64,000 bases of DNA from Myxocyprinus asiaticus (GCF_019703515.2 NC_059382.1:18033001-18097000), one strand, 5' to 3'. Positions 46,510 to 57,521 are shown, counted from the first letter of the stretch. Program-made: numbers and translations. The notes: a model not told the origin generated them from the sequence alone.

Positions 46510-47425
46510 GTAAGTGATGTGTGGTTTACTCTCCAGAAGCGGCAGGGAGAAGAAATCACTTCCCAGGGAATAATAAACATGATCTGCAGCCCCCAGTGCC
46601 ACTTCTGCAGCTGCCCTCTCCCTCTCGCCAATAGAAATGTCAAGATGTCCAAGCAGTGGAGGTTATTATTAGTATGACTGTTGATTGATTACAACACTGA
46701 ATATATTCTTTTGATAGCATCTTAAATAAAAAATACATTTAAAATAAAAATATCGTGGAGATGGTAAAATTGTCAACCGGCAGAAATTTAGCTATACCTT
46801 CTATATCGTGTCAGTGTTTTAAAATTCGGTAAATGACAAAACCTTTCCGCTTTACATTCCAAGAGAAAATTAGGAAGAGCTTGGTTATAAAAAGCTGTGT
46901 CCTCGGTGAGGAACTAATGCTCTGCTAAGTACTGCTCCCTTTAGTTACTGTTGCTGACAAGTCAAGCTTTCTTACCTGTGCCTGTTACAGTGCAGCGGCA
47001 TGTTTTATGCATTTTTTGTTATAAGAACAGCTGAAAATAATTTCTTTGTTTGTACAGACTAAAAGTTTTAAGTTGATGCTTTAGTGAAATCCAGTATTTT
47101 TAAATTGGATTAAATTAAGTTTCTTGTGGAGCGCAACCCTGAAATTTTCTCAGTGATTCAACTCATCTCTTTTTTTACATGTGAGTTTTTTAAAGGCGAG
47201 TGGTATTTATCACATTCCTATTTCTATGGTGACGCATCAAGCTTGTCACGTGACACTTCGCGGTCATGTGGCGCTGTATGATTGATTTTTCTGTTTTATT
47301 CAAAAAATGTTTGACTCTTATTCAAATATTCATTAACTTGTGAAATAAATGATATTCTGATTCTTAAATATGTGTAAGTAAATGTATTTTATGATTTAAC
47401 TACATTTATAATGATCATGTTAGAT
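46510..47425. other. intergenic DNA, no gene seen
   Basis: Becomes AT-rich after 46660. No supported feature up to DIRS copy D. Confidence 0.45.
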
Positions 47426-48498
47426 GATCGTCCTGGTTACTTGCGTAACCTCCATTCCCTGATGGAGGGAACGAGACGTTGTGTCGATGTAGTGACACTA
47501 GGGTCACTCCTGGGAGCCCGAGACACCTCTGGTCTTTGATAAAAGGCCAATGAAAATTGGCGAGTGGTATTCGCATGCCACTCCCATGGACATACGGGTA
47601 TAAAAGGAGCTGGTATGCAACCACTCATTCAGGTTTTATGCTGAGGAGCCGAGACAAAGTCCGGCCATTTCAGCAGGTAGTTCAGCGTTGTGGCAGGAGG
47701 GACACACAGAGGTTACGCAAGTAACCAGGACGTTCCCTATCTGTCACTCACTCGACGTTGTGTCAATGTAGTGACACTAGGGGTCACTATACAAAATGCC
47801 ACATCTGGCTGAACTGTGTTACGTGAACTGGCGGTGTGTGACGGGCAGACCACTGTGTGCCTCATAGCCAGCGCACCAGGCCGACACGTAACCTCCCCCA
47901 ACATAGCTATGGGTGTCGAACGGCCCTTTGGGGACAAGTCGACTGCCCAAAAGATAGAGACAGGCTAACCCATTCGTAAAAAGGGGGATTATCCGACTGG
48001 GCCACCAGGTCTAGTCAGGGGGTTTCCCTCCCAAGGGGAGGACACCACGGAGACCACACCTCGCCCAAACAGAGGGGGGGATATTTAAGTGGAAAATACA
48101 TCACATGGTCTCGCCGTCCATGTGGAGAGTCTCATGGTAGATCCTATCCAACGGGGGAGAAGTTGCTACAAACATGGAGACTGTGGCAGAGGGGGCTCTG
48201 CCCAAGGTAAGATGCAGTTTGCCAACAGGGAAACAAATTAGCAGAAGATATACATAGCATGGGGTTACCTTACAGGGAACCGCCACATGCGGAGCACCTA
48301 CCCCAGAACAGGGCTCTTAGCATGTGTACTGAGCCGGCAGCGAGTCTCTCTGAAAACTCGACTGCCACAGGCCTCGGAGGAAGTCAACCAGGGAACATAG
48401 TTTGTGAACACTACTGGGAATTAATGGTGCACATCTTCAACTCAGAAGAGGTGAAAGGCGCTATGTGCAAGTGATACACCCAGCCGGCTATCCTGGGC

Positions 48499-49480
48499 TT
48501 ATCCGCTTGTATTGTGTGCCACTACCTGGGACGAAACCGGTTCCACCCGGAGGTTGTAGAACCTTGCAAAGGTGTTGGGTGTTGCCCAGCCCGCTGCTCT
48601 GCAAATGTCTGTTAGAGAGGCACCTCTGGCCAGGGCCCAGGAGGCTGCTATACCCCTGGTAGAATGGATTCGTAGCCCTACCGGGGGCAGCACGTCCTGG
48701 GCGTGATATGCCATAGCTATGGCATCAATGAGCCAGTGGGCGATCCTCTGCTTGGAGACAGCACTTCCTTTCCGCTGTGCACCAAAGTAGACAAAGAGCT
48801 GCTCAGAGATCCTAAGCTCTGCATGCGATCCAAATAGATGCGTAAAGCGTGCTCCGGACACAGCAACGACAGGGCTGGGTCTGCCTCCTCCTGGGGCAGC
48901 ACTCGCAGGTTCACCACCTGGTCCCTAAAAGGGGTCGTGGGAACCTTGGGCACATAGCCCGGTCGGGGTCTCAGGATCACGTGAGAGTAGCCCGGACCGA
49001 ACTCCAGGCACATTTCGCTGACAGAGAATGCTTGCAGGTTTCCTACCCTTTGATTGGAAGTGAGTGCAGTCAGGAGGGCAGTCTTCAAAGAGAGTGCCTT
49101 AAGCTCAGCTGACTGCAAAGGCTCAAAGGGGGCTTTCTGTAGACCCTGAAGAACTACAGAGAGGTCCCATGAGGGAACGAGGCACGGTCTGGAGGGATTC
49201 AGCCTCCTGGCACCTCTCTGGAACCTGATGATCAGGTCGTGCTAAGGACTTACCGTCCACTGTGTCGTGGTGTGCTGCTATAGCAGCAACGTACACCTTC
49301 AAGGTGGAAGGGGACAGCCGCCCTTCCAACCTCTCCTGCAGGAAGGAAAGCACCAATCTTTCCTTTTCCAATGCGCATCTCTGGGGGTCTTCCCGTCGGG
49401 AAAAACACCACTTAGCAAACAGATGCCACTTAAAGGCATAAAGGCGCGGGTAGACCACTTAGGTCTCCCGCGTCCCGTCC
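48499..49480 (-). pseudogene. DIRS tyrosine recombinase, copy D (frameshifted)
   Basis: N-terminal part from about 49460 (MVYPRLYAFKWHLFAKWC, then LSPSTLKVYVAAIAAHHD). Catalytic domain in the frame 49118-48717 with QRVGNLQ at the first arginine (RVG kept), then a shift near 48780. The last frame (48499-48861) has IHSTRGIAASWALARGA and ARFYNLR with HSTR and the tyrosine. A shift near 49120 separates N-terminal and catalytic parts. Confidence 0.85.
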
Positions 49481-49559
49481 AGGGGCCAGACATGGAGATC
49501 TCAGAGGTCTGGTCACGGGTGCCAGATGTTGCCCTGTCCCTGAGAAAGAAGGTTCTTCC

Positions 49560-49985
49560 TCAGGGAAATTCGCCAGTGGGGGCTGTCGCGAGGAGCGTGA
49601 GGTCCGAGAACCACGTCTGGGTGGGCCAGTAGGGTGCTACCAGGACAACCTGCTCCTCGTCCTCCCTGACCTTGCACAGAGTCTGTGCAAGTAGGCTTAC
49701 TGGGGGAAACACATATTTGCGTAGGCCAGGAGGCCAGCTGAGCGCGTCTATGCCGAGGGGTGCCTCAGTCAGGGCGTACCAGAGAGGGCAGTGGGAGGAT
49801 TCTTGGGATGCGAACAGGTCTACCTGTGCCTGTCCGAATCGACTCCAGATCAGCTGGACCACCTGAGGGTGGAGTCTCCACTCTCACCTGAGGGTAACCT
49901 GCTGTGACAGTACGTCCGCTGTAGTGTTGAGGTCGCCCGGGATGTGAGTGGCTTGCAGCGACTTGAAATGCTGCTGATTCCAGAG
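49560..49985 (-). pseudogene. end of RNase H and methyltransferase-like domain, copy D
   Basis: The frame on the minus strand shows VQLIWSRFGQAQVDLFASQE, GIDALSWPPGLRKYVFPP and VAPYWPTQTWFSDL, the methyltransferase-like region of DIRS elements. The upstream RNase H and reverse transcriptase are removed by the junction at about 49985. Confidence 0.75.
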
Positions 49986-50201
49986 GAGGGGCGGGCTGCG
50001 GCGGAGCCAGTGCAGTCACCGCAGGGGGACGCCCTTGGCGACGAGCAGACGGGGTGCGGGATTTTGAGCCACGCTGGGGCAGGATATGCCGGATAGCCTC
50101 CGTCTGCTGCTTATCAAAGACCAGAGGTGTCTCGGGCTCCCATGAGTGACCCCTAGTGTCACTACATCGACACATCGTCGAGTGAGTGACAGATAAGGAA
50201 C

Positions 50202-50300
50202 TGTAGGTTATAACGGGCCATGGGCGCAGCCATGTTTGTTTACGCTGCAAAGGAGTCAGAGCCTGTCTCAATTCATCCACTTCTCCAGAAAGACGTAAAA
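50202..50300 (+). other. probable 5' exon of the downstream SAMD3-like locus
   Basis: Starts immediately beside DIRS copy D, includes GGCGCAGCCATGTTTGTTTA, and ends at a good donor (GTAAAA|GTGAGTGG at 50301). A short frame (ATG at 50219) runs through it, but exon 1 may be non-coding. Its transcription start is not visible; copy D lies where the promoter would be. Confidence 0.35.
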
Positions 50301-51288
50301 GTGAGTGGCTGGTGAACTGGGAGAAGAATTGAGTAAACTTTATAGTGATCTACACAATGTGTGTTTGACATGAATAAAACACATTGTTAAATTACGTTTG
50401 AAATGTTATTTTCTCACTTATTGCCGCTTCCATAGATTTAGCAGTATGATTACATTATGCACCAAAGTGATTGTACACGTCAAAGGGTTAAGTTGTGATT
50501 TGCGCACACGCAGTGACATAACTCAAACTGAAGTGGAGGGTGTGGAAATTGGAGTGGCATAAACCAGATTGAGATGAACAAATACTGGTAAATTAAACTA
50601 CTTAGTCAAAATTGTTTCTGGAAACACAATTTTTGGAAATGTTTGTTTCTCTTGCTAGCTTTGTTTAGTGTCCTACTCAGGCTAGATAACAAATTGAATG
50701 TTAGAAGATGTTAAAATTGTACTGCTAATAATGTTCAATATTGTTATGCGGTGGTCTCTTTGGGCCTAAAGTCTGTCTCTGTAAAGCATTATTCATGAAT
50801 GTAGCAAATATTTTTGTGATAGTTATGTTCCCCTGTCAGTCTAGCTAGCTTTGCTTGTCATGATTGCTAGGCTAGTTGATTGCTTAACTTGACGTCTTCT
50901 TCATGGGAAGGGAAAGGGAAAAAAGTTCCCTTGTAACATTAACTATTTTTGGTGCACATGATAAAGCATTGTTGTTAACCAGCTAAATGTTTTATATCTT
51001 GCAGTAAAAAGTCTTTGAAGCTGCTTTAAATGTAACTCTTGGCTTTGGTAAGTTAACGTTACCTGTTTCATTTTAACTGGCTAAGTAAGTGATTATGCAT
51101 TTCCCTGAATGTTTTAGTGGGAAGAATATTAAAGATCATGATTGATTTTTAAGAGACTACATCAACACACAAGTTAGATCATAACTGAACAAACATTTTT
51201 AATCACCAATATCTAAATTGGGTTTTAAGTTGTCAACTGAACTATGATAAAATGTAAGGTAACTACATGTGAATTTGGACTATTCTTT
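50301..51288. other. probable introns 1 and 2 of the SAMD3-like locus
   Basis: AT-rich. A 43-bp candidate exon at 51005-51047 sits between TATCTTGCAG and GTAAGTTA, both consensus. No other structure seen. Confidence 0.35.
51005..51047 (+). other. candidate small exon 2
   Basis: 43 bp bounded by an acceptor ending at 51004 (TATCTTGCAG) and a donor at 51048 (GTAAGTTA). It begins with TAA, so it is either untranslated or read in another frame. Confidence 0.35.
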
Positions 51289-51441
51289 GTTCCCTGTCTG
51301 TCACTCACTCGACATTGTGTCGATGTAGTGACACTAGGGGTTCAATCTTGAGAGCCCCAATCACCTTTGATTAAAATAGAAAAGGCCATTGAGAACTGGC
51401 GAGTGGAATCTGCATGCCACTCTCCGCCCCGGATATACGGG

Positions 51442-51449
51442 TATAAAAG
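51442..51449 (+). promoter_or_regulatory. TATA box of DIRS copy E
   Basis: TATAAAAG in the 5' terminal repeat, equivalent to 5078-5085 in copy A. Confidence 0.6.
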
Positions 51450-51739
51450 GAGATGTCATGCATCACTCATTCAGATTTTTCTTCGGAGCTGAACGCATGT
51501 GTGTTCGTCCCTGTCACCAATGCTTACACTGCTGATTTACGCCACATATCAGTGGTCACGCTCACACGGTCAAGTGTTGTGTTTCCCCTGGGCGCTTTGG
51601 CGGCTGAGTCTGCAGGTGCTAAAAGAGTATATTCTAAAGAGTATATTTTCTTCTAAAAGAGCTCGCACAAACGTTTGGCGTCTTTTTAAAGATGATCTTT
51701 TGAATTTGTGCTACTGGATATAGCCGTTATCTCTCCCCT

Positions 51740-53060
51740 CCAGATTCCCATGAGATCTGTCTCAAGTGCTTGGGGCACCCGCACACCGAGGCAGCTTTTG
51801 TGGAGGGGTCATGTTCTCATTGCGAGAACATTCCCATGAGAATGTTGCGGTCGTGGCTCACCTCCTTCTTCATGAAGCAGGGAGCCACCGTGGCTGCTTC
51901 CCAGCCCGGTCCGTCCTGGGCTGATACTCTGGCAGTCGGGTCGGCGAGCACTGTGGGTAATCTGGATGTGGACATGGGAGCATTTCTGCCGGCTCAACCC
52001 CCGCAGAACTCCCATCCCCCAGCACGCTCGTTCTGCCCGGTAGAGTTCACGTGCGATGTAGGCGGTCCGACTCAAGGTGGATTTAATGTCTCGTTCGGGG
52101 CTCGTGACGAGGATGAGTTATAGGTCGCAGCATCGGAAAGTGGGCTTCTGCTGTCGGAAGTGGATGAATCTTCTGAGCTCCTACCCACGGGCGGTAGAGC
52201 TCAGGATGATGTGGACGCTGAGATAGCAGCCGTGCTTGCCAGGGCAGCTGTGAACATCGGGCTAAAGTGGAATCCTCCACCCTGCCATGAGCGTTTGTGG
52301 CTGGATTATTGGTTTCTGGGCTCGGAGCGTGACTCACGGCCACGCCCCGCCCCGGTGCCTTTCTTCCCGGAAGTGCACGAGGAGCTAACGAAGTCATGGA
52401 AGGCACCTTTCTCTGCCCATACTCACTTTGCGGACTCCTAACTACCCTCAACGGTGGAGCGGCTAAGGGATATGTCGAGCTTCCCCAGGTAGAGCGCACC
52501 ATAGCTGTGCATTTATGCCTGCAGGGCGCAGCCACCTGGAGGGACCGACCAAGGCTCCCTTCCAAGGCCTGTAAGTTCTCTTCCTTGTTGATGATGAAGG
52601 CTTACAAGGCTTCGGGTAAGGTCGCTTCCACCCTGCACTCCATGGCCATCCTACAGGTCCACCAGGCCAAGGCACTGAAAGATCTGCACGAGGGTAGAAC
52701 CGACCCGGGGCTTATGCAGGAACTGCATACCGAGACCGACCTCGCCCTACCGGCAATGAAGGTCACGACGCATGCCCTGGGCCAGATGATGTCCACTCTC
52801 GCGGAGATGCGTGATGCCGAGAAGATTCGCTTTCTCGATGCGCCCATCTTCCAAGGGGGGCTTTTTGGCGACACTGTTGATGACTTCACACAGCAGTTCT
52901 CGACAGTGAGGAAGCAGACAGAGGCGATCAAACATATCTTTCCGCAGCGCGACTTGGCCGCCCTCAGGCCTCCGAAGTCCCACGCCCCATCTGCCTCTCA
53001 CCAGGGCTGTCCTCCTGCGGCTCCGGCCCCGGCTTCCGTACCATCGGAGCCCGTACTCCG
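51740..53060 (+). pseudogene. DIRS gag, copy E (two or more breaks)
   Basis: The first open part (51770-52123) includes a cysteine-containing segment (SCSHCENIPMRMLR) and stops at a TAG near 52121. The second (52160-52441) has PVPFFPEVHEELTKSWKAPF, then stops. The third (52396-53060) contains AVHLCLQGAATWRDRP, QAKALKDLHEGRTDPGLMQE and GGLFGDTVDDFTQQFSTVRK. It is the longest gag in the window and shows the order of blocks best. It ends in a Pro-rich tail at the RNase H junction. Confidence 0.82.
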
Positions 53061-53084
53061 GTCTTTGAGAAGAAGATCCTCAGG

Positions 53085-53870
53085 CTGGTGCCGTGTGCAA
53101 CAGGCAAGCAGTATCAGGGCTCTGGACAGGGCCCCGACTCCAATGGCACATCAACTGCTTAGAGTTGCTGGCAGTATCGCTGGCCCTGCGGAGGATTCGG
53201 CCGTTGATTCAGGGCAAGCATGTGCTGGTCTGGACTGACAACACAGTGACCATGGCATACATAAACCGCCAAGGCAGCGTACGCTCACGTCACATGTCGC
53301 AACTCCTCCTTTGGAGTCAGCCGACGTTGAAGTTTCTGCAAGCCACTCACCTTCCGGGCATCCTCAACCATGCAGCGGACGTGATCTCACAGCAGGTAAT
53401 GCTCCAGGGGGAGTGGAAACTCCACTCCCACGTAGTCCAGCTGATTTGGGAAAGATTCGGGGAGGCGCAGGTAGACCTGTTCGCCTCCCGAGAGCCTCTC
53501 ACTGCCCCCTTTGGTACTCCCTGTCCGAGGCTCCCCTCGGCATGGATGCCCTGTTGCACAGCTGGCCTCAGGGACTATGCAAGTATGCATTTCCTCCAGT
53601 GAGCCTCATTGCACAGACACTGTGCAAAGTCAGGGAGGATTGGCAGCAAATCCTGTTCATTGCGCCATACTGGCCCAGCCAGATGTGGTTCTCAGACCTG
53701 ATGCTCCTGGCAGTAGCCCCTCCTTGGTGCATTCCCCTGAGGCAGGACCTTCTGACTCAGGGGCAGGGCACACTCTGGCATCCACGGCCAGACCTCTGGA
53801 ATCTCCACGTCTGGCTCCTGGATGGGATGCGGAAGACCAAGCGAATCTTCCACCAGCAGTGGTAAATACG
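53085..53870 (+). pseudogene. RNase H and methyltransferase-like region, copy E
   Basis: Begins abruptly with NRQAVSGLWTGPRLQWH. RNase H landmarks are CLELLA, VLVWTDNTVTMAYINRQG and LNHAADVISQQ (the first TDAS block is lost with reverse transcriptase). The methyltransferase-like domain follows with LIWERFGEAQVDLFASRE, LCKYAFPPVSLIAQTLCK and IAPYWPSQMWFSDL. A shift near 53505 separates the two. Confidence 0.8.
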
Positions 53871-54780
53871 ATCACTCAGGCTAGAGCCCCCTCTATGAGG
53901 TGGCTGTATGCCTTGAAGTGGTGTCTCTTCGCGAACTGGTGTTCTTCCCATGGGGAAGACCCACAGAGGTGCATGGTCGGGTCTGTGCTGTCTTTCCTAC
54001 AGGAAGGGCTGGGTAGACAGCTGTCTCCCTCTACCCTGAAGGTGTACATGGCTGCTATAGCAGCGTATCACAATACACTGGATGGGAGACCCTCACGGCA
54101 GCACGACTTGATCACCAGGTTCTTCAAAGGCACGAGGAGGTTGAACCCTCTTAGACTGTGCCTGATTCCCTCTTGGGATCTCTCTGTGGTCCTACCTTCC
54201 CTACAGAGAGCCCCCTTTGTGCCCCTGGAGCAGGCCGAGCTCAGCACTTTGTCACTGAAGACGGCCCTCCTGGTGGTGCTCACTTCCATCAAGAGGGTGG
54301 GGGACCTACAGGTACCCTCTGTCACCAGCGAATGCCTGGAGTTCGGGCCGGCACACTCTCACGTGACCTTGAGACCCTGGCCTAGTTACGTGCCCAAAGT
54401 TCCCACCACTCCCTTTCGAGACCAGGTGATGAACCTGCAAGCGCTCCCTTCAGAGGAGGAAGACCTGGCCTTGTCGTTGCTGTGTCCAGTTCACGCCCTG
54501 TGCATCTATCTGGACCGCACGCAGAGCTTCAGATGTTTTGAGCAGCTCTTTGTCTGTTTTGGAGGGCAGCAGAGGGGGAAAGCTGTCTCCAAACAGAGGC
54601 TGGCCCATTGGATTGTGGATGCTTTTTGCTTGGCTTACCAGTCACAAGTACTGCCGTGCCCCTTGGGACTAGAGGTGTTGCGTCCTCCTGGGCACTGTCA
54701 AGGAGGGCCTCTCTAGCAGACATATGCAGAGCTGCGGGTTGGGCTACACTGAATACCTTTACAACCTACGCATAGAACCG
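53860..54780 (+). pseudogene. DIRS tyrosine recombinase, copy E (catalytic box deleted)
   Basis: From the VNTITQARAPSMRWLYALKW start the frame runs to KQRLAHWIVDAFCLAYQ with the first arginine in IKRVGDL. Then about 15 bp that would encode the HSTR box are missing (GGACTAGAGGTGTTGC instead). Before the tyrosine, ARF is also lost (AATACCTTTACAACCTACGC). Catalysis would be abolished. The frame ends at 54716. Confidence 0.87.
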
Positions 54781-55559
54781 GTTTCATCCTGAGTGTTATG
54801 AGGTAACAGCAGGCAGGCCGGGCAGCTGGTCGGGGTGTACTGCTTGCATTACACCTTTCCCCTTTTTCAAGGTGATAATGTACGTTGTTTTGTCCACAAC
54901 AGTTCCCTGTAACTGGTGAACCCTGGATGCCTTTTTAAAGCTTAAGCACTGTTCGGTGATGAACTCGGCGGAGGAGTGATGCCACCAGGCCCAGTACTCA
55001 TGGTATGAGCCCATGTACTTGGGCTCAGTGCTCCATACATGGTGATTTCCCTCTGGGTAATCCCGTGTGACGCATTTCCACTGTTCAGTTTCCCCTCTGG
55101 TGAACCTGTGTTTCCCCTCGTCAGAGCCTTGGCTCTGCTTCGGCCACTGTTGATGTGTACCCTCTCCGTAGATAGGGTCCTTCAGGTGGTATCATTCCAT
55201 ATGCAAACTTCCCCATTGGTAAGTCCATGTGCGGTATTCTCCACATGTTAACCTCCCTCTGGTAGGATGTGGTCTCCGTAGTGCCCTCCCTCCTGGAGAG
55301 GGGAGAGCACTTCCCAGCGTTATTCTAGAAGGTGCTTGGCGGGAAATTGCTTAACAGCAAATATCAGGAAAGGCCACCGCTGTAGCCTCCTTGGTTAAGT
55401 ACCTCCTCCCCCTTAACGAGACTAGAGAGACGCCTTAACTAAACACACTGGAAAGTCACGACGTGGTCGAGCGCTCGCTGCGTGGCACGCAGCAGCTTGC
55501 CTGTGTCCGTTCTTCCGTACCTCATGACATGGTTCAGCGCCTGCGGTGTTTCCTTTAGG

Positions 55560-55680
55560 AACCCCTAGTGTCACTACATCGACACAACATCGAGTGAGTG
55601 ACAGACAGGGTACGTATGGGTTACTGGTGTAATCCCTGTTCCCTGATGGAGGGAATGAGATGTTGTGTCCCTCCTGCCGC
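55560..55680. repeat. internal complementary region of copy E
   Basis: GAGTGAGTGACAGACAGGGTAC is joined to GTATGGGTTACTGGTGTAATCC. The GACAGACAGGG form agrees with the CCCTGTCTGTC of this copy's own 5' end. Confidence 0.8.
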
Positions 55681-55928
55681 AGCGCTGAACCAGCCGATGA
55701 CATGGCCGTGACTCTCTATTGGCTCCTCAGCATAAATCTGAATGAGTGATGCATGCCATCTCCTTTTATACCCGTATGTCCGGGCGGAGAGTGGCATGAA
55801 AATTCCACTTTAAGCAAAGGTGACTGGGGCTCTCAAGATTGAACCCCTAGTGTCACTACATCGACGCAACGTCTCGTTCCCTCCATCAGGGAACAGGGGT
55901 TACACCAGTAACCCAGACATTTTCTCAG

Positions 55929-56372
55929 TTATTTGATGGATGTGGAAATGCAAAGAATGCAGCCATTCATATTCCAGAAGATCTGAACTACTTCAACACT
56001 ATAGACTACACCATGGGCATTATGGATGTAGCCATTCTCATCTGTGCATTTATGAAAAATGCTCATGTTCATGCAAGACATGGAATGCTCTTCTGAGCCA
56101 TCTTAGTAAAAGCCACCCTTGTCTGCAATCCTCACAAAAAGAGATCTCTACTTTTAAATGCTACATTTGAAAGTTGACATACTACAGTCAACTTTCTACT
56201 CAGTGGGACTTTTTTCACCACATTGGCAAACATTTAAAAAATAATGAATCAGTTACTTGTATGTTTGTTGGTTGTTCATTTTAAACCAACATATATGGAA
56301 ATTTCCACACTCACAAATGGAGAAAACACAGCTCGTCTACAGTTAGCGATTTAAAACCTGGAATAGTTATAT
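55929..56372 (+). pseudogene. zinc-finger exon of the SAMD3-like pseudogene
   Basis: Acceptor TTTCTCAG at 55921-55928, ATG at 55940. The first finger is CKECSHSYSRRSELLQHYRLHH. The second is CIYEKCSCSCKTWNALLSHL with a following H. Then come a TGA (56168), a third partial finger (FHHIGKH) and a fourth, CMFVGCSF...HTHKWRKH, split by a TAA (56282). The frame is otherwise continuous to STVSDLKPGIVI, so the exon decays only by point mutation. Confidence 0.75.
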
Positions 56373-56448
56373 ATAAGTCTACAGTTAGCGATTTAATAAC
56401 CTGGAGAAGTCTGGAATAGTACTGTATAAGTCTACAGTTAGCGATTGG
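56335..56448. repeat. tandem duplication of the exon end
   Basis: TCTACAGTTAGCGATT occurs three times, at about 56336, 56378 and 56431, with spacers of about 42-53 bp. The first occurrence is the end of the zinc-finger exon (STVSDL), so the array was made by local duplication of exon sequence. Confidence 0.7.
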
Positions 56449-56832
56449 AAGCAGACTTCTCCGCCTCCTGGCTGTCAGCAGCAGACTCCTCCACCTCCTG
56501 GCGGTCGGCAGCAGAGGTTGGAAAATTGGGCAAGACTCTGAGAGACAGAGTCCATAATGCCTCCGCTGGTTCCACAGTTGGCCAGATAGTTCTGTCATGG
56601 AATTAGAGGAAGGACCCAAGATTCAGAAAGGCAAGAAGCATGTGAAATATAACAGAAAACTAGCTAAATTAAAATGCAAACAAAAACTCTCACAGGGGAG
56701 AAAACCCAGAAAAGACAAGGCAAAAAAGAATAATAAACAAACTAACTAAGAACGGGAACAAACAGGAACTCACAGGGACTGACTGACAAAACTGGAGAGC
56801 ATACACAACACAACAATCTGGCAACTAAGACA
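56445..56832 (-). mobile_element. truncated LTR retroelement fragment
   Basis: On the minus strand an LTR-like block begins TGTCTTAGTTGCC at 56832 and ends CCATGACA at 56593. It is followed by about 145 bp of internal sequence with a Pro/Arg-rich frame. It cuts the SAMD3-like pseudogene between the zinc-finger exon and the next homologous segment. No second LTR was found. Confidence 0.45.
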
Positions 56833-57480
56833 AGAGTTGTGCGGCATACTGTTTGTGCGGCATACTGGATGTTTCAAAAATGTGTTATTGTCCTTTGCAG
56901 AGAGGCACCAGTTTCATATGGCACAACAGCTTTATATATGTGGCTTTCCTAAACCTCTCCTGGAAGTGACAAACATCTCAACTGTTTTCATTGAAGTTTT
57001 GAAAAAGGATATTGCTCTAGATGTTAAGCGGAAGCACCCAGACATATAGAATGTTTGCCTGGCTAAAAATGTCACCTATAACAGGTTAAAATAAATATAT
57101 CCTTGCTTATGGTTCACTGGCAGGGCTGCCTGAATTTACAGAAATAATCCAGATGATTGTTGTGAGGGAGAAGTTGCTTTTTGTTGTTCGGAAGCTTGGT
57201 ACATGAAACACTTCAGGGCCTATGAGCTGACAATGTCCCCAACAAAGGAGGTTAAAGTTTTTGAGCCATCTGAACTGATGGACCCATATCCATTGGCAGA
57301 CTTTACAGTTGGGGGAATGCGGCTATTTACGCTCAAAAGATATATACAAATAAAAGGTCTGCATCTTGTATTTGGGTTAAGCTGTAGCTCTCAGTATTTG
57401 TGGTTGACTGTATATAAATATCATTGTATATATTTGGCACAAATATGCATAACTTTACAGTAGTTTACATTTTTATAATA

Positions 57481-57486
<6 letters not shown>

Positions 57487-57517
<31 letters not shown>
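57487..57517. repeat. (CT)n tract acting as polypyrimidine tract
   Basis: 31 bp of CT ending directly in CAG (57518-57520), the acceptor of the large exon at 57521. Confidence 0.9.

Positions 57518-57520
<3 letters not shown>

Positions 57521-57521
<1 letters not shown>

Larger units (their letters stand above)
47426..50201 (-). mobile_element. DIRS-like retrotransposon, copy D (large deletions)
   Basis: 2776 bp in reverse orientation. Retains the 3' terminal repeat (47426-47660), an internal complementary region (about 47700-47790), the 3' untranslated region, a nearly complete recombinase (48499-49480) and the end of the RNase H/methyltransferase-like region (49560-49980). A junction near 49985 jumps to a 120-bp piece of the gag/linker. 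A second, near 50114, jumps to the outermost 88 bp of the 5' terminal repeat. The TATA box, leader, most of gag and all of reverse transcriptase are missing. The right border is GGAAC. Confidence 0.9.
51289..55921 (+). mobile_element. DIRS-like retrotransposon, copy E (reverse transcriptase deleted)
   Basis: 4633 bp. Starts GTTCCCTGTCTGTCACTCAC (51289) with terminal repeat and TATA box (51442-51449). Gag follows (about 51740-53060), then a junction near 53085 directly into RNase H, the methyltransferase-like domain (to about 53870), recombinase (to about 54780), 3' untranslated region, internal complementary region (about 55560-55680) and 3' terminal repeat, ending near 55921 in GACATT (a decayed GTT). 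Only seven bases separate it from the splice acceptor of the zinc-finger exon of the host-like locus. Confidence 0.93.
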
